This document shows, one piece after another, positions 1 through 11,043 of a stretch of 64,000 bases of DNA. Numbering within the stretch: the stretch's first letter is position 1; each line of letters opens with the position of its first letter. Source of the DNA: Ophiobolus disseminans (taxonomy: Eukaryota; Ascomycota; Dothideomycetes; Pleosporales; Phaeosphaeriaceae); NCBI GenBank assembly GCA_010093685.1, contig MU006224.1:1208476-1272475 (forward strand). Reading direction: 5' to 3'. A model generated the notes under the pieces. The model was not told where the DNA came from. It was given only the letters and a program-made list of their open reading frames with translations, and ran no database searches. The position numbers were made by a program, and so were the translations under genes.

Positions 1-182
1 TGCTTTCAGAGACAGTACGATCCGCTGCGCTCTCGCTATACCAAACGTGATCTGTGCATGTGACAGCACCATCTTGCTAGCAGTCATGCGCATACTCTTA
101 CAAAACGCCAGAAATGCCCGTGACCGATGCTATGCTTCCCCAACGCCGTATTGGATGCCATGTCGCTGATTCACATCCAACC

Positions 183-3100
183 TCAGTCATCCCATTCCCG
201 CCATACGCCCACTGAGCACGCTTTAGGCGCGTCTGTGTATATCTCAACCTCGTACCATTCTTCGATGGGACCACCAGGACCAGATAACCTGTCGAGTACG
301 AGGAAAAGATCTCCTTGATTGATCAGCGTGGGATCGATATTCACACTCTCAGACCGAACCGTCGCCGCATCAGTATACTCTCCCCTCTCGCTGGCAATTA
401 TGAACTTCCGCTCCGGTCCCCTACCAATCTCCACACTGAAGCGCAGCGGGCTGCGAGCCAGCTTCCCCAGATCAGTCGACCGTGGACTTGTTGCTTTCAT
501 AAACCTAGCAACAATCGTATATGAGGCCAGGCGATGAGGAAGCAACGGTGCCGCGACTTTGTGAACGTGGGCTCCGAAACAAGCTGGCGAAAGCTTCATT
601 GATAGCAACCCTGCGCCATCACGGGGAATCGGCTTCAGAATAACGTCACTCGTGCTGTCCACTCTGAGAGTGTATTCGCTAGTTCGACCGGCTTCGAATA
701 GCGAACATATGATGGTGTAGTGGCCCGGCTGGAGATCCTTGGTTTCTGCGAACACACAACCCACTCTGTGATCACCAGAGTCCGCGAGAACGTCTCGGCT
801 CTGGAGCTTGTAGATCCTCTTCCCATAGCCAAGCGCAAGTTTTACGTGCAACGGATGCTCGTGGGTACTGGTGAGCAATATGGCCAGTGCACTCCGCTCT
901 CGAACCTCTAGCGAGTATTGTGGGTTTTCGAAGTATCGTGTAGAGCTGGTATTCCCGCCCGCAGATTGTCTCGTCCAAGAGCCTTCCTCTATTTTCTGTG
1001 AAGGATACTGCTGTGTCGCAGGCTCCAACATAATTGGAGTGTTGGAGAACGCAGACAGCGAGAACGTGTACAGTGATGGCGGCAGTTCGTCTTGGTCGAC
1101 AACAACTGTGTGAGTTGTGTTGGCTTCCGCATCCCATCGAAGGAGACACTGTGGTGTCGTTACGTAATCGCTGAACTCGAGGTATGTTTCCTTGATGTAC
1201 AGACGCTCTCCATTGCCGTTGCAGATGTAGATGCTCATGTAACCTTTCGGGTGCTCCCCAGATGAGTCCACTTGAGACTCGGCTCGGACACTTCCATCGT
1301 TGAAAGCATCAGACTCGTCTTTGACATTCGGGGGTGCATCTCGAAAGTGCCGGCTTAGCAGAAACCAAACCACACCAGTGCTCTTTGCGGAGAATGCAAA
1401 CTGGGGATGTTGGACGATGCATCCACCTGGTGACTGCCGAGCATCGACACTCCACTCGAAGTGGATATCCTGACGGTGACTGAAAAGGCCTGGATTCCAG
1501 TTGAGGTACAGACTTTCAAAGTGCTGTATGACTTGTTCAAGCCCAATCCAGAAAGTGGTAGGGTGTGGCCGATCGTGTGTAGGGACACTATCGCGGTGGT
1601 AGGATTCCAGGCTATTCTTAGATCCACCACTAGAAGTCGAGGTGTCCAGTGCAGCTATGCCGGAGGGACGGGGGCCTTTCCAGCCCTTGCCTTCCACCCA
1701 AGGATTTTTCACGAGGAGGAGACGGTCCTGGTCCGTCTCTTTCATGTCGAGTACAACGTAGCTATGTTGTCCTTCGAGACCCAGCTCTCGCTCCTGCCGG
1801 CTCGACATTTTGCCAGTCCCTACAGTAACGAGGACATCGCCGTACAAGAATGCGTTATAGATCCGATTCCATAGCTGCCCAGGTACAGTATCTGCTCTGG
1901 AAGAAGTCAGTTTGTATATAGTTACAACGCAGTGGGACACTTACTCCTGCAAAAACACTTGTTCCGGTATCCAACCTGTCAACGTCCACAGGTCGCTGCA
2001 AGAATTGCTTCCGGGGAAATCATAACCGCCTCGAACCTTCAAATAGGCCTTTTCAAGTAGCGCAGGCCACAACAATGCTGGATTGCGTCGGTCGATGACG
2101 TGCAGCAGGCGATGGGTGCTTGCCACCGGCAGCCGGTCGTCGATGACTACTTTCCTCCAGCAGCCGTTGAAGTTCAAACGCACGATGTACTTTCCATTCG
2201 TGGATGTGACTGGTTTGCCGAGGTGCTTATCAAATGGGTAGAGCTTGTTCGTGAGCATCTTGCCCTGTTAGCAAAAGAGTCGATTGCCTACCGGGTGATA
2301 CTAACCTGGTCATGGCCACGTTCCGCTCGCGCAATGGCGGCGCATAAACTCGTTACTACCGAACAATCCGAAGCCGCATCTTGAACGAGATCGATTGTTC
2401 GAGAGCTAGACATCAATGGTGCAATGCCTTTCCTGTCGCCTCCAAAGATATAAGGTGGAGGAACTGCATGTATGGCACGAAGCCAGCCCTGAAAGAACTG
2501 TTGCTGGTAGGGTGACAAACTCAGATCATGAGTGTCGCTAATCCGTGTCAATTGTTGATTCTTTATGGTGTGAAAACTACTCACGTGAAGTGCTCCGCAC
2601 CCTGTTGCGGCACGAACTCAGTAGGTGATGGAGTCTTTTCCCAAGGTGGGCACTTGTACCCGTTGACCATTGAGGCTTTCAATAAGATGATGTCTTCCCT
2701 TTTTGAGCGTTTTCTGGTAGACACGGGCTCTGCAAGCCTGCGGATGTGCGAGTACGAAGCGGTTGATGGTGAAAGAGGAGCAGTTGTATCATGCGTCAAG
2801 GCCTCATGTGGGCGTTGTACAAAGCATGCTGGCAAGGGAGCGACCACGGGAGCTGTTGTGAGTAACACTTGAGGCTTTTCCGTAGGGTTTGCAGTAGGGC
2901 TTGGCCCATCTTTGAATCTAGCATCAGTATGGGCACTTGGCTTAGTACCGGACAGAGGCAGAGAGTCATCGGAGAGATCGATGAGTAGCTCAACAGCAGT
3001 GTTCCTGGCAGAGACTGGTTGTTGCGCACATTCATTCAGACCACCAAAAGAGATTGAGGAAGTTGAATATTTACCTGAGGGGGCGCTGACGTTGTCCACT

Positions 3101-3542
3101 GGCGCAGTCGTCGAAGACAAGTCGTGGTGAGACACAGTCGACTGCGAAGCGGTATATTCAGAAACTGTAGCAGATTGGGACGACACCACTTGTGCCGCCC
3201 ATTGACCAATCTGCTCATTTTTGGTTCTGGCTTGCGGAGGGTCGACCGAAGGTTTCCAGTCCGTGTCATTCTTGATGCGGCCCGCAACGGTCATGATATC
3301 GCCACATTGCGCTTTCAGCTGCTTCTTCTCCTTGGGATCCGAAGAAAGCCTGAGCGCTTTCATCAAGTTCTCGGCTGCGCCAATAGCCAAAGTGAGCGCC
3401 TCGTCTTTCGTTGCGGCCGTCTGCAGCTGCAAGCAAAATTTCTGCAACAGTGGTAAGTACACGACGCGTTTATGACATAGCGCAAGCCACATACATTCGC
3501 TGCAGCTTTGCATACTTCGAGCTGGGCCACACTGTCCGCCAT
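183..3542 (-). CDS. palB: PalB/Rim13-like calpain cysteine protease (ambient pH signalling)
   Basis: Five exons: 3542-3495, 3441-2585, 2537-2306, 2264-1945, 1896-183, all GT-AG and phase-consistent, giving 1056 aa. The N-terminus reads as an MIT-type helical region (about residues 1-80), which in this family binds ESCRT-III (Vps32). A Ser/Thr/Pro-rich linker follows, then the calpain core. The catalytic triad is visible: Cys360 in QDAASDCSVV, His530 in GLEGQHSYVV and Asn550 in LVKNPW. Beta-rich C-terminal domains (about 600-1056) fit the tandem calpain-C2-like (PalBH) part. In fungi PalB cleaves the zinc-finger factor PacC after alkaline signalling at ESCRT-linked complexes; that role is family knowledge. 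It is longer than Aspergillus PalB (about 850 aa), mainly in the linker. The start at 3542 was chosen because exon 1 (16 codons) joins cleanly to the MIT frame. It diverges from the carrier gene at 4182. Confidence 0.9.
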
Positions 3543-4181
3543 GGTGAGTGCCCAGCCGAAGCTTACTCAAGTGGAATGTTGTATGTAAGACGCGTGGCAG
3601 GCAGCATCAGTAGGTGGGTGTCATAAGGATACGCTTTGCGGTTCAGTTCGCCGTGTGATGCAACTTGGATGTCGTGATGGTGCTGCTTGGTGTTGAGGCT
3701 CAGCTAGCGTCAAAGCACGTGTCTGCCGCAGAGCGCGGACGCTCCTGCCAATTCAGAAGCAGCAACTGCATTTCGCGATGAGCTACTGTCCGCGGTTACC
3801 TCCTTCACCTCTCTTGCAAGTTATCCACGTGACACGGCCCCTTCGCAGCTGAAGTTCTAGCGAACCGATGGTGTCCGAATGTGATGCACAAACCACGGAG
3901 CCGGGATGGCGTCACGGCTCCTAAACCTCGGCGCATGTGCCTCGGCTAACAACAGGCGGATGTGCGACTGATTGCGGAGCATAATGAAAGCGTGTTTCTC
4001 CCCATTGTTGACCTCCGTCTCCCATCTGACGTTACTCGAATCAGAGTCCTCGACCGATAGAGCCATGAGATAACAGCATCAAATACAGGTACACAGATAG
4101 CCAGTGCTCGGTTGCATCATCCGCCGTCACCAACTCCCCATCTCCAGCGCTCCGTTCGCGCGACCCATCCACCACTCCAAG
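3543..4181. promoter_or_regulatory. intergenic region between divergent palB and carrier genes
   Basis: These 639 bp lie between two divergent starts and must hold both promoters. Short reading frames here (for example minus-strand 4066-3857) show no recognisable domain. I see no clear operator. Confidence 0.4.
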
Positions 4182-5310
4182 ATGGCTGGTCAGTCGAAGG
4201 TCGAGGTGTTACCTCCATGGGGCAATGCTGTCGCCGGTGCTGCTGGTGCCGTCATTGCCAACACACTCGTATACCCACTGGACTTGTAAGATCTTATTGC
4301 CTTCAAAGATGTTTTGCATACAAGCCTACGCTAACAAGCTATCAGAATCAAGACAAGGTTACAAGTACAGATCAGGCGCTCTCCCAATTCGACCGGCCCA
4401 AACCCCGCAGACCACGAGCACTACGACGGTGCAATGGATGCGATAAGGAAGGTAGTTGCGCATGAAGGCATTTCTGGACTTTATGCTGGCATGGCCGGCT
4501 CGTTGCTCGGCGTTGCCTCAACCAACTTCGCCTACTTCTACTGGTACACCGTCGTCCGAACCCTCTACATGTCAAAGCGTACCCTGCAAACATCGCCGGG
4601 GACTGCGGTCGAGCTTTCCCTCGGAGCCATCGCGGGAGCGCTGGCCCAGCTCTTCACGATACCGGTGGCTGTGGTGACGACGCGACAACAGACCATGAGC
4701 AAGCATGAGCGGAAGGGGATGGTTGCTACGGCTATGGATGTTGTCAACGGCGATGACGGCTGGACAGGCCTTTGGCGTGGCTTGAGAGCTAGTCTGGTGC
4801 TTGTGGTGAACCCATCAATTACATACGGTGCATACCAACGATTGAGGGAAACCCTCTATCCTGGAAAGAAGACCCTCAAACCCTTGGAGGCCTTCCTCCT
4901 CGGTTCTTTGTCGAAGGTTCTTGCCACAATCGTTACGCAGCCGCTCATCGTCGCGAAAGTCGGTCTCCAGTCGAAGCCGCCCCCAGCGAGAAATGGCAAG
5001 CCATTCAAATCATTCACAGAGGTTATGCAGTACATCATCCAGCACGAAGGTCCGATGGCGCTCTTCAAAGGCATCGGCCCTCAGATCCTGAAGGGTCTGC
5101 TCGTACAAGGTTTTCTCATGATGACCAAGGAAAGGTACAGTCTTTGACAGAGCTTGATGTGACATGTCAGCTAACAATCACTTCAGGATCGAGCTCTCTT
5201 TCATCCTTCTCTTCAGATACTTCCGTCAAATCCGCGCCGACAAGCTACAGAAGCTTGCCGATCTCGCTGCACAGAAGGCCGGCAAAGTAGCGCCTGTTCT
5301 CATTAAATAG
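4182..5310 (+). CDS. ANT1: peroxisomal adenine nucleotide carrier (Ant1/PMP47-type, SLC25)
   Basis: Three exons: 4182-4285, 4346-5134, 5187-5310; 338 aa. It has the three-repeat mitochondrial-carrier fold. Signature segments are YPLDLIKTRLQ (repeat 1), IPVAVVTTRQQ (repeat 2) and QPLIVAKVGLQ (repeat 3). The departure from the PxD/E-x-x-K/R signature in repeats 2 and 3 fits the peroxisomal Ant1/PMP47 branch, which exchanges cytosolic ATP for AMP so that fatty acids can be activated inside peroxisomes. The start MAGQSK was chosen over an in-frame upstream ATG at 4104 because it sits just before the first carrier helix. The substrate is inferred from family resemblance; another SLC25 branch remains possible. 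Confidence 0.85.
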
Positions 5311-5584
5311 AGTGCACGGCAACTCATTTCCCCGCTATTTTGAAGATCCAGCATTCGACCTGTATATTTGCATTTTACAGTATCATTTGGGCGGTTATAT
5401 CAAAGCGTTGCTTTCTGAAATCAGCACTTGGGTCCCTTGGGTACATACGACCGGAGAGAATATCAATTTTATAATGCTTATCGCGTAGGGACAGTCCACT
5501 GTACGACTTGAAATCTAACGAAACAAGCATGATATCTCATTTGATCTCGAATGTCTTAGTCCCAATGAGGGTTGGGTTCTCTTT

Positions 5585-7447
5585 TCACATTCCGTCAACC
5601 TCCCATTCGTTCGTACCGGATACATACGTATTACCAACGAACAGCCACAGCCCTCCACACGGACGAAGTACAATAGGGTACTTCGACCCGCCAACAAGCG
5701 CTACAACATCTCCCTGGCATATCACCATTGGCCCTAGTCCAAATCTCCCACCAGATTTTGTGTAGAGCTTGTGGCATTTCCACACCGGCTGTACACGGCG
5801 ATGAGTAGTGTCGAAGGGTCGCAACTTGGATGGATCGGTTGGTTTTGGGGGCTTGCGAAGAGCGGAGAAGCTTGTGTTCAACGACTTCACCATCTGCCTA
5901 GCATTTGCTGTCAATGCTCTTTCATCGTCGTAGTCCAAAGGTCCGGTGAGCAGTCTCGTTAGACTGCCGTGACGCTCCCACTCATATTTGTAGTTTGAAG
6001 GGTCACCGAATAGACTCGCGAAACTACCTGAACCCTCCCACCCCGCTTTACGAGGCACTGCGCAAGACACAAGACATTTTATGAACTCGTAGTCCTGGAG
6101 CTGGGCCTCGGGGTCGACCACTGGAGGCTGGCGACTGCGAATGTAGTTCCAGAACCAAGAACGTCCATTATCTGGAGGCTTGATGTGCTGCGACCAGAAC
6201 TCGGCTATGGAACGCAAACTTTGTGGCAACGTATCGCCGCCAACGCAGTGCTCCGAGACATGCGTTATAGTCCCGATAACGTAGCCCTTCACGATGACGG
6301 TGCATTTGCTTTCGCCCAACACAGGCTTCAGTTCCGCGATTTTGCCAGAATGTTCGGGCAGTCCATCTCGCTGCAAGTTACGTGTAGAATTGAAGAGTAG
6401 AGGTGGCTGCGATAGATCCGGGACCCACGAAGGTATGTCAGTATCAGCCGGGTCCCACGTAGCGCCATGGCTAACCAGCATCCACAGCTTATGAAGCAAG
6501 TTCCGTTCAACACATTTACTCGCAAAGTCAGTGTAGACCTCCGCCACACTCTTTGTGTAATCTGGAACGATAGATTTAACTACCGTGAGCGCGTCCGGGT
6601 TCCACCTCGAGACGTAAGGGAGCCCGAGCACAGCGTAGATGCGGTCGCGGTCGTCGGTACACTGCAAGCCTCGGGTCCAGTCCAACACGTGCATGATCTC
6701 CCATAAGCCGAGGTAGTATCGCATTTCTCCTACCCACATCGAGTCTGTGTGGGTAGATCGAAGGTTGTACATCTGAACACGATGTTGAAACTCTCCGTAA
6801 TCGACTTCTTCGAGACCCCACAGTATCGTTCCTCTGGTAGCAATGACTGCTTCTTGAATCACCCAGGTCCTCTTGAACCAATCGAGATTCAGTATCTTCC
6901 GCATTCGAGCATCAAGGACTCGGCTGAATTTCTCATCGTCTTCGGGGTGTTCGCGATGTGTTGAAAACGCCTCCGCAGCTTCATTGTCCGGATCCGGTCC
7001 CAGCCAGATGACAACCATTTTCGCTCTCTCGTAGATTCTACCCATGAGCTTCACCTGTGCCGACCGCTCTGACACGTCGCGCTGATTGATACACGCGGCA
7101 TCGGCCCATATTCTTCTTACACGATCAGTGTATCGAAGGCGACGTAACGCCGCAGCGAGGCTCTTGGTGAGAAGCAGTGTACCGCTTTCAAGCGCTATGG
7201 GGCAGCAGAACGCTGGCGGTCCCCACACATATGACAGCGCTTCATATGGTTGATAACGAAAGACCGACTCATCCACTTTTGGAAATCCACGGTGGTCTTT
7301 CACAATACGGCTCTTCAAGGTTGCTTCGTCTTCATGAACGAGTTCGCCTATGAGAGGATCATCCTTTCCACCTGGGTGTAGATTCAGGACGCGTATCGTA
7401 GTCGCCGATTCCAGAGAGCGATAGCTATACTCTTCGGTCGACGCCAT
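5585..7447 (-). CDS. HET-domain (heterokaryon incompatibility) protein
   Basis: Uninterrupted 620-aa frame. The HET domain occupies roughly residues 65-225 with its usual blocks: YEALSYVWG, RRIWADAACINQRD followed by ERSAQVKLMGRIY, WFKRTWVIQEA, and further on DDRDRIYAVLGL. In filamentous ascomycetes HET proteins can trigger cell death when incompatible hyphae fuse, but most paralogues are uncharacterised. No NACHT, WD40 or ankyrin partner domain is seen; the C-terminal 300 residues are family-typical but not assignable. It diverges from the metallo-beta-lactamase gene at 8162. Incompatibility function is an inference from the domain only. Confidence 0.9.
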   Translation of the reverse strand: MASTEEYSYRSLESATTIRVLNLHPGGKDDPLIGELVHEDEATLKSRIVKDHRGFPKVDESVFRYQPYEALSYVWGPPAFCCPIALESGTLLLTKSLAAALRRLRYTDRVRRIWADAACINQRDVSERSAQVKLMGRIYERAKMVVIWLGPDPDNEAAEAFSTHREHPEDDEKFSRVLDARMRKILNLDWFKRTWVIQEAVIATRGTILWGLEEVDYGEFQHRVQMYNLRSTHTDSMWVGEMRYYLGLWEIMHVLDWTRGLQCTDDRDRIYAVLGLPYVSRWNPDALTVVKSIVPDYTKSVAEVYTDFASKCVERNLLHKLWMLVSHGATWDPADTDIPSWVPDLSQPPLLFNSTRNLQRDGLPEHSGKIAELKPVLGESKCTVIVKGYVIGTITHVSEHCVGGDTLPQSLRSIAEFWSQHIKPPDNGRSWFWNYIRSRQPPVVDPEAQLQDYEFIKCLVSCAVPRKAGWEGSGSFASLFGDPSNYKYEWERHGSLTRLLTGPLDYDDERALTANARQMVKSLNTSFSALRKPPKPTDPSKLRPFDTTHRRVQPVWKCHKLYTKSGGRFGLGPMVICQGDVVALVGGSKYPIVLRPCGGLWLFVGNTYVSGTNEWEVDGM

Positions 7448-8161
7448 GTTGAACTATGATTTGCGAAGGTTTCAATAGCTTTCCTGTGGAGTTGATCAAC
7501 GCTGGCTCAAGTCGCCGAGGCATGTTCGCAGATATTTGAGGGAGCTCCGCACTCAGCTCTCAGCCGCAGCTAGCGCGATCGATGCTTCGTTTCCTTTTGC
7601 AAGAAGAGTGCATACGGCAACAACAGTACGATTTCATTTGCCGGAGCGAGGAACGCAAGCAGGGACGCAAGGTGCATATGGTGTGGAAGAGTTGGTAGGA
7701 TGTATGACTGATGATGTGATAGGGACCGGGGAGCTCAGCCATCTCTGACCTGATATTCCTTGGTATCATTACTTGGACCCAAAATGCTGCCATTGACCTA
7801 TCTGTAGTGTTGGAATACCTCTATTTAGATCTAGCCATCATCGCATATCAACCCGCAGTGAATACGCAAAACTGGCGTGGCTTCTCTCCAACAGATCGCA
7901 GATAAGATAGCTTCAAGACAAGAGAAAGAAGGAAACGGATCAAGAATCTTGATCGCCACGCAGGTTACAACTTTAGTGAGCTTATACCCATACGGAACGA
8001 CTAAAAAAGACTGTGACGTCATCAATACAGCTTCTTACCTTGTCAGGCCGATGATCGTTCATGAACTAAACGATCGGTTCCAAATCAAAGTAAGTGATTT
8101 TTCTCCTCCCGCCGTACGTTCCATATGCTCCGCTCCCAGTTCTTGATCTCGCATCCTCACC
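7448..8161. promoter_or_regulatory. intergenic, divergent promoters of HET and MBL genes
   Basis: These 714 bp separate two divergent starts. Frames of 60-90 aa overlap on both strands and resemble nothing known. I see no repeat or RNA gene. Confidence 0.35.
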
Positions 8162-9265
8162 ATGTCTCATCTAGCTGAATTACCATGGCACCCTATTCCT
8201 TCATCAACAGCAACATGCAAAGTTCATCTGATGCAAGCCGGTGGTCTCTATATCCCAGAAGATATGACTCTTCTGCCTGGACCAGACAAGCCTAACGATT
8301 CGGTAAAGACTACTGCCAAAGACTCGAAACCAAAAACCTTCTACGCCCCAGACTACGTCTTCCTCATTGAGCCCACCGCCACAGGCAACAAATACATCTT
8401 CGACCTCGGCATGCGCAAAGACCTGGAGAATTTACCACCCCTCATAAAAGAAAACGTCCTGCCTCAATTCAAATGCGAGCCACAATCTCCAGCCGACATC
8501 CTCAAGAAGCACGGCGCAAAGGAGCAGCAACCTGAACATGTAAAGGCAGTCATCTTCTCGCACATGCACTTCGACCACGTCGGCGATGGCGCACAGGCAG
8601 GTTTCGACAAAGCGCAGATGTGGATAGGACCGACGTGCTGCACATACGCGCGTCCTGGCTACCCAATCGACCCTCACGCACCCACCCTAACAAGTACCCT
8701 GCCGACAGATGGGAGCCGCAAAATTGTGGAATACTACGTGCCCGATGACATGCTACCAGCCGGCGACAAAAGGAAAGGCAAAGTCATGGATGCACTGAAA
8801 AAGGGATTGTACAACGGCACCGACCTCAAGAAACCAGACTGGATTGGTCTCGGAGCTTTCGATCGTGCTTTCGATGTTTGGGGCAATGGAAGTGCGTATC
8901 TAATTGACGCACCTGGACATTCGGCGGGACATCTGATGATGTTGATACGCACGACATCTTCTCCGGATTCGTTCGTGCTACTTGCTGGCGATTGCTTTCA
9001 CCACCGTGATCTTCTTGAAGAGCCGCAACGCACGGCCCGCCCGCCATATTCAAAGGAGAGCATGCATTCGGATCCGGAAGTAGCGATTGAGACGATCTGG
9101 CGGACAAGGAAATGTGCGCAGAGGGAGGAGGTGTGGGTTGTGGCGGCGCATGATTTCACTGTGGGGAAGGGTATTGAGAAGGGTGTGAAGGAGCTACAGG
9201 GTTTAGTGGAGATTAATGGCTGGAGAGAGAAGGGATGGAAAAGAGCATTGGGTGGTTCATCGTAG
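8162..9265 (+). CDS. metallo-beta-lactamase-fold hydrolase (lactonase-like)
   Basis: Single exon, 367 aa. The zinc-binding HxHxDH motif is HMHFDH at residues 134-139, followed by GDG. Further metal ligands are likely in GHSAGHL (about residue 250) and in LAGDCFHH (about 275). The order and spacing match stand-alone MBL-fold hydrolases of the N-acyl-homoserine-lactonase-like group, common in ascomycetes. There is no signal peptide, so it is probably cytosolic. The substrate cannot be read from sequence: lactone, thioester or mycotoxin-like ester are all possible. The ATG at 8162 is the first in frame. Confidence 0.85.
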   Translation: MSHLAELPWHPIPSSTATCKVHLMQAGGLYIPEDMTLLPGPDKPNDSVKTTAKDSKPKTFYAPDYVFLIEPTATGNKYIFDLGMRKDLENLPPLIKENVLPQFKCEPQSPADILKKHGAKEQQPEHVKAVIFSHMHFDHVGDGAQAGFDKAQMWIGPTCCTYARPGYPIDPHAPTLTSTLPTDGSRKIVEYYVPDDMLPAGDKRKGKVMDALKKGLYNGTDLKKPDWIGLGAFDRAFDVWGNGSAYLIDAPGHSAGHLMMLIRTTSSPDSFVLLAGDCFHHRDLLEEPQRTARPPYSKESMHSDPEVAIETIWRTRKCAQREEVWVVAAHDFTVGKGIEKGVKELQGLVEINGWREKGWKRALGGSS

Positions 9266-11043
9266 AGACTGCCATGGCCTCGTCAAATTTTGGTCTAATC
9301 CCACATCAGCTGACTCTCCAGACATGGAATACAATGCGTTGAGAAGATACCTTTGTCATGAACCGCGGTTGGTATAGCGATATTCATCGACGACATGTTG
9401 ATACGAGCAGGAGAGTTTCACACAATTGCCGCACACCGATCGATGAATTGTCGAAGCATCATCGTCTCCTAATAGTTGTATTCCAAAATCTATCGCGTCT
9501 TAAACCTCCCTGAAGCCAAACGCACGCGAAAACTAAAAGCTGGAGGATGAAGAACACTCTGCATTTTCAACAGATCAAGGGAAGATGTGACGTTTTATGA
9601 GGAACGTGTGTCACGTGTGCTGCGTGCGGTGGTCTGGCGTTGCTTCCTCCCTTATTGAGCACCTCTTACCTCAAGAGTATCGTAGATACGTCATGTAAAT
9701 AGACTCTGCTGTTAGCCCATTTTAAAGGGCAGCACAAGCAGCACAGAACAACAGAACAATACACTTTAATTTATTGCATTCTCACACAGCAACAGAAGAA
9801 GTGCAAACATACTCACAGCTCAGACGCCGAACACATAACTAATTCAGCGAAAGCAGTACCGAAGAATAAAAAGGCTAGAAGAGAATAGATTCAAGAGGTC
9901 GGAAGTTGGCTGTGCGCCTGTGCACTCTGGAATCACCCCGTGGTTTACCAGATGCAAGGGTAAACATGGCAACTGCACCGGAACTAAAGACAACGCTGAA
10001 GCTGTACAAGTAGACGACGGCCATCACGGAAATCAAAGAGAAGAGCCCAAGGTCTTCAACCCTTGGGCAGGTGGTTGGAAATGCAACAACTGTGGCATGC
10101 ACAACATGCCCTTCACTAAAGAATGCCTTAATAGCAACGAAAATAACTTGGATCCTGAGGATATAGAAATATGTTCTGCGAAGAGAAGAGATACTGTGGA
10201 AGTGTAGATTGACGACGGCCAACGCCAGGAGTATAAGGAACCTCACTGGATTGGAGAATGTCGGTGCCCCGCTGTGATTGTGAAGTTCAAATGTCAATCA
10301 TCGCCGACGACTGCAGGAAGTGCGAGACACTTAAAGCCCAATGCTTTAAGTACGTGATCAGCCCAAGCTAGGGAAGTGCAAGAAACAATGAGGCTGTGCG
10401 GCTCCATTCGCAAGTCAAATTGTCCACGGGTGGTAGATGTGGTGTGCAAAGCCGCCTCCCCATCCGAGAGATAACAACACCAAGGTTCTAAGCCCTTCGT
10501 GACACACATCAAGTCTCTTGAATAAGCCGTACTGCTCCGCGGCGCCGCAAGTGTGCCGAACCCCGAGAGGATCTGGTATTGCGGCTCACAGTGTCTCAGC
10601 GCAAATGACCATTCATGCAATGGCAAAGTGGCCTGATCCCAATCCAACATGTGCAGGCTATTCTTTCCTTAGGTGGATCGCGAGGCACAGTCAGGCCACT
10701 TTCTGCTTGGCTGGCTCAGTGGCAGTTTTGGAGTATTATTCCTTCATATTGAATCTACGGAGTCACGCTCTACAATGGTATCGTGATGTGCCGGAATGCA
10801 AATGCTGTACTATCCCAAGTTCGGCCAGTCGCACGCAGTGCGTTGCTGGTAATTAATCGCCTATCGTACCTACGTATTTTCTTCGAATGCGCAAAAGGAC
10901 AGGATGGGGGAATTATGTACAATAGTAGTAGTAATAAACTCATATGGTTGTCGCTAGTATGCCAATGCCATGTAGCTTGACACTCATGCCAAATAAAACT
11001 CTTCCACTTCAACAAATGCAACTCCCGTGCCCAAGCGGATCAT
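9266..11043. other. long intergenic stretch with one degenerate zinc-finger frame
   Basis: This 1.8-kb stretch between convergent MBL and noxB genes is AT-richer around 9480-9870. Reading frames on both strands are short and mutually overlapping. The only recognisable element is the zinc-finger-like frame at 9920-10207, listed separately. Confidence 0.4.
9920..10207 (+). pseudogene. orphan RanBP2-type zinc-finger-like reading frame, probably a relic
   Basis: A 95-codon open frame opens with GTG rather than ATG and contains WKCNNCGMHNMPFTKEC at 10076-10126. This fits the RanBP2 finger pattern W-x-C-x2-C-x3-N-x6-C-x2-C, except that the fourth cysteine is Ser (codon ending 10135). After the TAG at 10205 the same frame continues for about 49 codons with further Cys residues (GECRCP). 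The missing ATG, missing fourth ligand and downstream open frame suggest a decaying gene or unresolved exons. A chance match cannot be excluded. Confidence 0.3.
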
